The notes under the pieces: model-generated
Database searches by the model: none
Told to the model about the DNA's origin: nothing
The model's input: the letters and a program-made list of their open reading frames with translations, nothing else
Shown here: positions 1 through 5,420 of the stretch, in pieces
Numbering within the stretch: position 1 is the first letter of the stretch
Layout of the letters: each line of letters opens with the position of its first letter
Program-made: the position numbers and the translations under genes
From: JBCDIQ01 sp039024295
Lineage (GTDB): Bacteria; Bacteroidota; Bacteroidia; J057
DNA length: 11,978 bases
Direction of reading: 5' to 3'
Assembly: GCA_039024295.1 (NCBI GenBank)
Contig: JBCDIQ010000164.1
Span: forward strand, 1 to 11,978

Positions 1-47
1 AGCAAAAAACTCAAAAGGAAACTGAGGGTGAAAATATTGGTTTTCAT
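1..47 (-). CDS. 5' end of a secreted-protein gene, cut by the window edge
   Basis: Reading the minus strand from the ATG at 47, the first 15 codons give MKTNIFTLSFLLSFL and then run off the window. A lysine after the start followed by an unbroken hydrophobic stretch is what the start of a Sec signal peptide looks like, so the product is probably exported. The opening MKT is shared with the barrel protein at 395-1051. A 42-bp element (111-152) lies 63 bp upstream of this start, in the same orientation and at a similar distance as its copy upstream of the barrel gene, which supports a real gene start here. Function cannot be read from 15 residues. The alternative is the 3' end of a plus-strand frame (stop at 64-66) with a hydrophobic tail, which I find less likely. 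Confidence 0.5.
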   Translation of the reverse strand, partial: MKTNIFTLSFLLSFL

Positions 48-110
48 TGTTCTGGTGTTTGGGTAAAGTCTTACACCTGAAACGCCGGACTTTCAAGTGT
101 GATGTTCCAA

Positions 111-152
111 TAAACGATTCTGAAATAGAATAACATCATGAAAGAGGAGAAA
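111..152 (-). promoter_or_regulatory. Shared upstream element, copy 1 (inverted repeat ATTCT-N5-AGAAT)
   Basis: This 42-bp block aligns without gaps to 1104-1145, with 36 of 42 bases identical by hand count. It begins with 15 identical bases (TAAACGATTCTGAAA on the plus strand) and ends with ten identical bases (AGAGGAGAAA). Inside it, ATTCT (117-121) and AGAAT (127-131) form an inverted repeat around 5 bases. The block lies 63 bp upstream of the left-edge gene start. Being in the same orientation and at a similar distance upstream of two secreted-protein genes suggests an operator or activator site. No promoter consensus is evident inside it, and the binding factor is unknown. Confidence 0.5.
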
Positions 153-190
153 AATTTCCTCAAAAGGATCAGTCAATGATAATTCTTCCA

Positions 191-238
191 TATTGACTTA
201 CCCTTCCCAGAACCGAGGGTATCAGTTATTGACTTACC
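191..238. repeat. 12-bp direct repeat, two copies 36 bp apart
   Basis: TATTGACTTACC occurs at 191-202 and again at 227-238. The bases between the copies are not repeated. No function is evident. It lies between the barrel gene terminator and the upstream element of the left-edge gene, so it could be a pair of binding sites or simply chance in non-coding DNA. Confidence 0.4.
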
Positions 239-303
239 GATGTCGATCAGGTAGAAGTCCCTTTTTGCCCCATTTTTCATTTCCCAAACTCCCAAAAGCA
301 CAT

Positions 304-336
304 AAAAAATTGCTATTGACCCTAAAGCCAATAGCA
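304..336 (-). terminator. Rho-independent terminator of the barrel gene
   Basis: On the minus strand the 9-base arm TTGCTATTG (336-328), a 9-base loop and the exactly complementary arm CAATAGCAA (318-310) are followed directly by six T residues (309-304). This is the layout of an intrinsic terminator. It sits 58 bp after the barrel gene stop codon on the correct strand. The stem is AT-rich, with three G:C pairs of nine, so it may be only moderately strong. A weaker 5-bp inverted repeat, CGGAA-N6-TTCCG (344-359), lies just before it. Confidence 0.7.
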
Positions 337-394
337 ACTGAATCGGAATATTCTTTCCGTATGTGGGTAACTGGTTTTTCGTTGAAACTTCTCT

Positions 395-1051
395 TTAATT
401 CCTCCCCGTAAGGTCATATCCCAGGCTAAATACCATCATATTGGGCTTATCACTGAGGTCATAGCTGGTGCCATCTACTGTAAAGTTATTGTCTGACCGA
501 TTAATGGTATAGTGGTAGCGGACATCAAACACAAATCGCCAGATATCCACCCCAAGTCCGGCCTGGAGCGCATATTCGACCTCACGAAAGCGGCGCTCAT
601 AGGTGGAAGGATCGTCCAGTTCTGAAGAACGGTTTACCAGAAATGAGAATGCGGGGCCGCCTTGCAGCCGGAAGGGACCAAACTTAATTCCGGCATTTAC
701 GGGCACATCCAGGAAGAAAAAGCGTTCGTCACTGAAGGTGACATCTCCACTTGTGACATCTCGCCATTCATATTCGGTTCCGGTAGACCGTAAAAGTGCT
801 TCGGGTTGAATGAAGAATCCAGCGAATTCCAGTCGGGAAAAGAGTCCAACCTGGTAGCCAAATTTTGATTCACGGGCTTTTAACCGAAAATCGCGAAATT
901 CATCAGCATCAGTAATCAGCAAATCTCCCGGCTGGATGGAGGAGGAGATTACGCTTACACGGGGACCAATCAAAAAGTCCTGGGCAACAAGTGAGCTACC
1001 AAATAGTAGGCAACTTGCAAGGGTGATTAGGTTGAGGGCGGTTGTTTTCAT
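395..1051 (-). CDS. PorT-family outer-membrane beta-barrel protein
   Basis: The 218-residue product has a clear signal peptide at residues 1-24, with a lysine near the start, a hydrophobic core and the ending LVAQ before the mature DFLIGPR. The rest alternates short amphipathic strands with polar loops: IGPRVSV, GYQVGLFSRLEF, FFLDVPVNAGIKFG, LQGGPAFSFLV, YALQAGLGVDIW, FVFDVRYHYTI and the final VFSLGYDL. This pattern, including the 'P(V)NAGIKFGPFRLQGGPAFSFL' type of segment, is typical of the PorT/OMP_b-brl_2 family of small eight-stranded barrels common in Bacteroidota. Its likely place is the outer membrane; the specific role is unknown. It is transcribed divergently from the caspase gene with 185 bp between starts. 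A stem-loop terminator follows at 304-336, and a 42-bp element lies 52 bp upstream. The ATG at 1051 is chosen because the signal peptide begins there. Confidence 0.85.
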   Translation of the reverse strand: MKTTALNLITLASCLLFGSSLVAQDFLIGPRVSVISSSIQPGDLLITDADEFRDFRLKARESKFGYQVGLFSRLEFAGFFIQPEALLRSTGTEYEWRDVTSGDVTFSDERFFFLDVPVNAGIKFGPFRLQGGPAFSFLVNRSSELDDPSTYERRFREVEYALQAGLGVDIWRFVFDVRYHYTINRSDNNFTVDGTSYDLSDKPNMMVFSLGYDLTGRN

Positions 1052-1103
1052 TTCATTGAAATTATGTTCTTGAAAGATCGGTGCTTCCGGTATTCTTATC
1101 TAC

Positions 1104-1145
1104 TAAACGATTCTGAAACAGAATTTTATCAGGATAGAGGAGAAA
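1104..1145 (-). promoter_or_regulatory. Shared upstream element, copy 2 (inverted repeat ATTCT-N5-AGAAT)
   Basis: This is the second copy of the block at 111-152. The inverted repeat arms are at 1110-1114 and 1120-1124, and only the spacer base at 1119 differs from copy 1 within the 21 bases covering it. The block ends 52 bp before the barrel gene start. It also lies about 38 bp upstream of the candidate promoter of the plus-strand caspase gene, so a factor bound here could affect both divergent genes. I could not find a convincing promoter for the barrel gene itself between this element and its start codon. Confidence 0.5.
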
Positions 1146-1183
1146 TATTTTCCCTTGAAAGACACATATCCCCAAAATTGGAC

Positions 1184-1214
1184 TTTGTACCGATTTTTCG
1201 CAGCTTTATTTTAG
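1184..1214 (+). promoter_or_regulatory. Candidate promoter of the caspase-family gene
   Basis: TTTG at 1184-1187 is followed after 19 bases by TATTTTAG at 1207-1214, which matches seven of eight positions of the Bacteroidota primary-sigma pattern (TTTG or TTG near -33 and TAnnTTTG near -7). The start codon is 22 bp further on, giving a short leader with no Shine-Dalgarno sequence, which is usual in this phylum. This is a pattern match, not a mapped start. Confidence 0.5.
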
Positions 1215-1236
1215 CGCAACCTTAACAGAACGAGCC

Positions 1237-3501
1237 ATGGCCACAGAACGCGGATTAAATTTTCGAGCAAAGTACCACCAACAGCGGCTCAATCGGCCGA
1301 AAGGCACCAATTACCTGCTGAGCATAGGAATTGACAAGTATGCACATTTTGACAATTTGAAAAATGCGGTTAAGGATGCGAAAGATTTTGCAGATCTATT
1401 GGTGCAGAAGTATCATTTTGAAGAACCGCACATCATTCGCCTGTACGATGAAGATGCGACCGAAAATGAGATTTACCAATCTCTAGAGGACCTGGTAGAT
1501 GAGCTCACTCCTGATGACAACCTGATCATTTACTACGCAGGCCATGGGTTGAACCTGGAAAAGTTTGACGAAGCCTATTGGATTCCCTCAGATGCACAGG
1601 AAGGAAAAACCGGGGATTACCTGGAAAATGGTCGGCTTTGGCGGAGGGTGGGTAAAATGAAAGCGCGCCATGTCTTTGTTATTTCGGACTCCTGTTTTTC
1701 TGGGGCTTTATACATGCCTGTAAATAATACCCGAGCTGCCCTGGATGAACGTCAGTACAAAAAGCCTTCCCGGTGGTTGCTGACCTCCGGTGGGCACGAT
1801 GAGAAGGTGCCTGACGGTGCTCCGGGAACGAATAGCCCTTTCGCGGCTTCTTTGTTAGAAGTACTCCGTGAAAATCCCGAAGATGGACTCCGCGTGTCTA
1901 AAATCATTGACCGGGTAACTGAGAAGACTGCCGAAAGATCTGGTAGCACACCCATTGGCCGGCAGTTAAGGGGAGACCAGGGGGGGCAGTTTGTATTCTA
2001 TTTGAAACGAGACGAAGCCTCAGACTGGGAAAATGCCCAGAAAACCGGGTCCCTGGAATTATACGAAGAATACCTGGCACTTTATCCGGATGGACCACGC
2101 CGCACCGAAGCGATGGCCAAAGTCAAGCAGTTGTATGAAGAGCAACATTGGCAAAAAGTTCAGGCTTCTGGCAAATTGGAAGATTTTTTAAAGCACCAAC
2201 GCATGTATCCTGCTGGTGCCCATCAGGTAGAAGCTACCAACAAGATTCAGGAATTAAAAAAGGAATTGGCCAATCAGATTGAGCTAGAGGAAATCATCCT
2301 TAAGGAAAAACGCAAGGAGGAAGATGCTTGGTTGGACGCAAGTAGGACGGGGACGCTTTCTTCCTATCGGGAATTTTTGAAGCAGTATCCCACGAGCAAG
2401 TTTGCCGATGAAGGCCGCATCCGAATTGAGAGCATCATCAAACGGGAAGAAGAAGAACGTGCACGGGAGTTGGAAAACGAAAGCTGGGCATTTGCAGAGC
2501 GAGAGGGCAGTGAGGAGGCCTTCCAGCTTTTTCTGAATCAGTACCCCGATGGTGAACATGCGTTCAAAGCAAAAATCAAGTTACAGGAGCTGGCCGATCA
2601 AACTGGCGCAGATACCTCTCGTGAAGAAAGCGCCTGGCAGTATGCTTCTGAGCAAAACGATTTTGCTGCCTACACCCTTTTCCTGGATGAATTCCCAGAT
2701 GGGAAATATGCTAAAGAGGCTGCCGACAGAAAGGCTGCTTTCAGGTCCAGCCCGAGGAATCGCCGCAAGGCGCTGCCGAAAATGGAAGCCAGGGCCTGGC
2801 AGGCAACCCGACGCAGAAATGATATTCCAGGTTATGAGGAGTTTTTGGCAAGCTTCCCGGATGGCAGATTTGCACAAGAGGCCCGGCAGCGGCTCAACCG
2901 CCTAAACAGAAGTGGAGGCACACGGACTAAGCAGCAAGAATCTGCATCATCTCAAGCCAGAATCGCCTTTCAGAAGCCTCCTGAAACCAAGCCACCCAAA
3001 AAGAAAAGGGGGATATTGCCGTTTGTATTTGGGGCAGTGGCCATGTTTGTCATATTGCTCATTATCGGGGTCCTATCAGATAATGAAGACCCCATCCCTG
3101 ATGATCCGGACCCCGTACCCAATCCTATTGGTAACACAGAAATTCGCCAGTTTAACGGAAACCAGCTCACAGATTTTACTGGACAGTGGTATGGCTTTGC
3201 GGACAATGCGATTCCTGTCTATTTTTCATTTGACACCAGCCCCGACGAAAACAATCCAGGAACCGGCAATAGCAGCTACACCTTTGGCACAATCCTGCGG
3301 GAGCGCCCCTTTAGCTATTCCATCAATTTCTCTAGCGATTACCGATCTGCTACCCTGTACCTCGTCGAACCCGGAAATGTAGCAGGGGATTCCGAATGGA
3401 CCTTTACCTTGAATTATATTGACGACCACTGGGAAGGCTATGGCACCATGGTAAATTTTAACGGTACCTCTTCCCTAACGATGACGAATTTTGTGGAGTG
3501 A
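1237..3501 (+). CDS. Membrane-anchored caspase-family (C14) protease with six tandem repeats
   Basis: The 754-residue product begins with a caspase p20-like domain (about residues 24-257). The catalytic pair is visible: His103 in YYAGHG and Cys153 in SDSCFSG. Asp151, two residues before the cysteine, occupies the place where metacaspases have an S1-pocket acid, so cleavage after basic residues is plausible but inferred. Residues 264-557 contain six repeats starting at Trp264, 305, 365, 417, 467 and 521, each running W..A....-Y..FL..YPDG-.A.EA; charged, probably coiled stretches separate repeats 2-3 and 3-4. A KKKR patch (588-591) precedes one membrane segment (about 592-613), then an Asp/Pro-rich linker and a beta-rich tail (about 635-754) that I cannot assign. 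There is no signal peptide, so the protease and repeats should be cytoplasmic and the tail periplasmic. The gene is divergent from the barrel gene and ends 15 bp from the convergent nucleotidyltransferase gene. Its substrate and trigger are unknown. Confidence 0.88.
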   Translation: MATERGLNFRAKYHQQRLNRPKGTNYLLSIGIDKYAHFDNLKNAVKDAKDFADLLVQKYHFEEPHIIRLYDEDATENEIYQSLEDLVDELTPDDNLIIYYAGHGLNLEKFDEAYWIPSDAQEGKTGDYLENGRLWRRVGKMKARHVFVISDSCFSGALYMPVNNTRAALDERQYKKPSRWLLTSGGHDEKVPDGAPGTNSPFAASLLEVLRENPEDGLRVSKIIDRVTEKTAERSGSTPIGRQLRGDQGGQFVFYLKRDEASDWENAQKTGSLELYEEYLALYPDGPRRTEAMAKVKQLYEEQHWQKVQASGKLEDFLKHQRMYPAGAHQVEATNKIQELKKELANQIELEEIILKEKRKEEDAWLDASRTGTLSSYREFLKQYPTSKFADEGRIRIESIIKREEEERARELENESWAFAEREGSEEAFQLFLNQYPDGEHAFKAKIKLQELADQTGADTSREESAWQYASEQNDFAAYTLFLDEFPDGKYAKEAADRKAAFRSSPRNRRKALPKMEARAWQATRRRNDIPGYEEFLASFPDGRFAQEARQRLNRLNRSGGTRTKQQESASSQARIAFQKPPETKPPKKKRGILPFVFGAVAMFVILLIIGVLSDNEDPIPDDPDPVPNPIGNTEIRQFNGNQLTDFTGQWYGFADNAIPVYFSFDTSPDENNPGTGNSSYTFGTILRERPFSYSINFSSDYRSATLYLVEPGNVAGDSEWTFTLNYIDDHWEGYGTMVNFNGTSSLTMTNFVE
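2026..2907 (+). repeat. Six degenerate coding repeats in the caspase-family gene
   Basis: This span encodes residues 264-557. Six units of about 37-40 residues share a leading Trp, a small residue three or four later, an aromatic-x-x-F/Y-L segment, and Y/F-P-D/A-G followed by Ala and Glu. Repeat-to-repeat spacing is 41, 60, 52, 50 and 54 residues, so the extra length lies in linkers. The units are divergent at the residue level, so this is an old helical repeat array, probably a TPR-like solenoid, and not a recent expansion. Its role is probably protein contact or spacing between protease and membrane. Confidence 0.75.
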
Positions 3502-3516
3502 TTGCTTTTCGAAGTA

Positions 3517-4584
3517 TCATTGGAATGCATCCTCAGCGTAAAACCTTTCCCTCAACTCAACTAGCAGAGAATTAATCCGATCTAAATCAGGCCGCTCAGG
3601 TAAGCACGAATCGGTGAATACTCTGTCTAATTCTCGCTGTTTTTCCTCTGCCATTCCGAGCAATTGATCAAAGGTAAAGTACCCGGATTTCACTTGTAAC
3701 AGGAATTCCCGGTCCTTTCGCCAAACATTCACCTGTTGTTCCTGACCAATCTCAATGGCCATGTTGAGGAGCCGAAACGTATGCATCATATTTTTAGCGT
3801 CGTAATTTTTTCCGTCTTGCTCAGTTTTGTGGTATCGATGCTCATTACGGTTCTTTACCCAGTCCCAGTACTGCTGGTGCTCCTTGCAGTAGGTGGAATA
3901 GCCGTCCTTGTTGAAGTACAGTACCCCAACTTGCGATTTCCCTTTGGGAATGGAACTTAAGGCCAGCGAATTAGAGTGGGGGCCTCGTACAAGCCCTGCA
4001 TACGTACTGCCCACTTCGTGATACAATCCATACATATCTTTCATGTGGGGCAAATTCACCAGCCCACAGTCTTCCTGCCTCCATCCTTTTTGGGCCAGAA
4101 AAGCTGACAGAGAAATGGTCCCTTGGCCTTCAGTCACAAAGCAAAACGCCAAAATGCTCTTACGCTCAGGTGACATCGGGTTCATGATTTTCTTCTTGAG
4201 GCCACGTGCCTTTTTGATCTGTGCCAATGCATACTTCCCAAAGGCGTTTTTGCACAATTTGGACAAGAACAAGTCTGAATGCACGGCCTCCATAAAAGGA
4301 TGACGGTACAAAGTTGAATTTTCGGGGGTATTGAGCAGCTCAAGCAGGTTGGGGTTGTTTACCGACAGCAACTCAATAAATCGCCCCAACTCATAGAATA
4401 CCGTGTCATTGTTCTCATCACTGACCTGAGGCACGTACGTCAAGCCATAAAATTCCTTTTTGGGTAGAACAAATACCCCCTTGATATCAGTATCTGATTC
4501 AGGAGTTGCCAGGCCGTATGCCTGGCTTCCACTGAGGCATTCTAACACAATTAGGTTCCTGCTGCGTATTTCCTCTAGGGTCAT
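3517..4584 (-). CDS. RlaP/YcgL-type nucleotidyltransferase, second of a tandem pair
   Basis: The 355-residue product carries a polymerase-beta-type nucleotidyltransferase signature: GSQAYGL (from Gly19) followed by SDTDIKG with Asp31 and Asp33 as the expected metal-binding acids. A candidate third acid is Glu65 (YELGRF), at the place where the neighbouring paralogue has Asp84. The segment LLSVNNPNLLELLNTP (72-87) matches LLWKSNPALLERIYSP in the neighbour and is typical of the COG3541/PF10127 family, named RlaP for its association with RNA-repair genes. The 355 residues exceed the neighbour by about 95, mostly in a C-terminal part that I cannot assign. A nucleotidyl transfer to RNA or a small molecule is the expected activity; the real substrate is unknown. 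Its ATG at 4584 overlaps the stop of the upstream gene (4581-4584, ATGA), implying translational coupling. The gene ends only 15 bp from the convergent caspase gene. Confidence 0.82.
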   Translation of the reverse strand: MTLEEIRSRNLIVLECLSGSQAYGLATPESDTDIKGVFVLPKKEFYGLTYVPQVSDENNDTVFYELGRFIELLSVNNPNLLELLNTPENSTLYRHPFMEAVHSDLFLSKLCKNAFGKYALAQIKKARGLKKKIMNPMSPERKSILAFCFVTEGQGTISLSAFLAQKGWRQEDCGLVNLPHMKDMYGLYHEVGSTYAGLVRGPHSNSLALSSIPKGKSQVGVLYFNKDGYSTYCKEHQQYWDWVKNRNEHRYHKTEQDGKNYDAKNMMHTFRLLNMAIEIGQEQQVNVWRKDREFLLQVKSGYFTFDQLLGMAEEKQRELDRVFTDSCLPERPDLDRINSLLVELRERFYAEDAFQ

Positions 4585-5366
4585 GTGAGGCTACGTAAAG
4601 TTTTGAGAAAAAACTGATCCAGCACTTCCATGTCACGATTACTGCCAGGGAGTTCATAGCCCTGCTCATCGGCCATTTCCAGATTCACTTGCATCAATTT
4701 CAACATATCCTTCTCAGCTGGATGCATATAAGATTCCGGCTGTTGGGCTTTCAGTTCGATCAACTCAAAAATTCGCTGCGCCTGGTCTCCCCGAATTTTG
4801 ATGCCAGCCAAAACAGTAGGGAAATCCACCGGAGGAATTTCCGCTCGCGTCAGGACCCATTTGCAGACCATTGCACACCTCAGACCGTAGAAAAATCGTT
4901 TCAAATTGTATTCAGGCAGTGTGGCAATTTCTTCATATACCTTTTTGCCTAAGCTCAAGTAGTGATACATCGCAGCTACCCGACTGTAAAATTGTGGAGC
5001 AATTTCTTTTAACCCCTGATGGAACGCTTCATTCGAGGTGTAGACATAGGGGGAGTAAATCCTTTCCAATAGTGCTGGATTGGATTTCCAAAGCAACCGA
5101 AGAGATTTCCTCAGGTCCCAGCCTGAAATATCTACCATCCGGTCTTCCAGCATCGCCTCAATGACATCCTTCCGCTCACCCAATGAAAGGTACCATTCCA
5201 TGTCATGCACATAAATGAGCCGAACATCATAATCACTGTTGGGAGAGGGAAACCCCCATCCACGGGAACCCGTTTCTGTGCCTAACAACACCTTGACTTG
5301 CTTTTCGTCGGCAAGTTGGTGAATATGTGAGGTAATCCTCTCGGAGGATATGTTCAGGTTACTCAT
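4581..5366 (-). CDS. YcgL/RlaP-type nucleotidyltransferase, first of a tandem pair
   Basis: The 261-residue product shows the family core: GSRGWGFPSPNSDYDVRLIY with Gly33-Ser34 and the acids Asp45 and Asp47, then VDISGWDLRK with Asp79 and Asp84 as third-acid candidates, then the NPALLE block at 96-101. These are hallmarks of COG3541 (YcgL) and PF10127, 'RNA repair pathway DNA polymerase beta family'. Length is normal for the family. No signal peptide or membrane segment is present, so it should be cytoplasmic. All expected catalytic acids are present, so it is probably an active nucleotidyltransferase. It starts 54 bp after the macroglobulin stop, with no terminator-like stem in the gap, and overlaps the next gene by four bases. 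The pair is only distantly similar outside the core, so it is not a recent duplication. Nothing in the window identifies its RNA target or a partner ligase. Confidence 0.85.
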   Translation of the reverse strand: MSNLNISSERITSHIHQLADEKQVKVLLGTETGSRGWGFPSPNSDYDVRLIYVHDMEWYLSLGERKDVIEAMLEDRMVDISGWDLRKSLRLLWKSNPALLERIYSPYVYTSNEAFHQGLKEIAPQFYSRVAAMYHYLSLGKKVYEEIATLPEYNLKRFFYGLRCAMVCKWVLTRAEIPPVDFPTVLAGIKIRGDQAQRIFELIELKAQQPESYMHPAEKDMLKLMQVNLEMADEQGYELPGSNRDMEVLDQFFLKTLRSLT

Positions 5367-5420
5367 GAAACCAATTTTTCATAGAAATTGTGTTTACAGC
5401 ACCTTTGTCGAACGGTTTTT

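Larger units (their letters stand above)
48..394. other. Intergenic region between the left-edge gene and the barrel gene
   Basis: This 347-bp stretch contains no gene I can support. A 72-codon plus-strand frame (193-411) lacks a recognisable protein, uses a non-ATG start and overlaps the end of the barrel gene, so I treat it as chance. The region holds the upstream element at 111-152, a 12-bp direct repeat at 191-202 and 227-238, and a stem-loop followed by a T run on the minus strand at 304-336. It therefore serves as the 3' end of the barrel gene and the 5' control region of the left-edge gene. Confidence 0.6.

Noticed and set aside
1..66. The end of a plus-strand gene with a hydrophobic tail, stop at 64-66
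   Set aside because: The minus strand of the same bases gives an ATG followed by a signal peptide, with a conserved upstream element at the expected distance, which explains the hydrophobic pattern better.
193..411. A 72-codon plus-strand reading frame between the left-edge gene and the barrel gene
   Set aside because: It has a non-ATG start, no recognisable domain, runs through the terminator stem of the barrel gene and overlaps that gene's end on the other strand.
619..630. Inverted repeat GTTCT-N2-AGAAC inside the barrel gene, similar to the upstream element arms
   Set aside because: Spacing and arm sequence differ from the two upstream copies, and it lies in coding sequence, so it is probably chance.
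1052..1103. A promoter for the barrel gene with a TAATTTCA-like -7 element close to the start codon
   Set aside because: No TTG or TTTG is found at the required distance, and the match leaves almost no leader, so I did not annotate it.
5359..5382. A seven-codon minus-strand mini-frame overlapping the start of the first nucleotidyltransferase gene
   Set aside because: It could be a leader peptide, but its length and lack of repeated codons or an attenuator stem make chance the simpler explanation.
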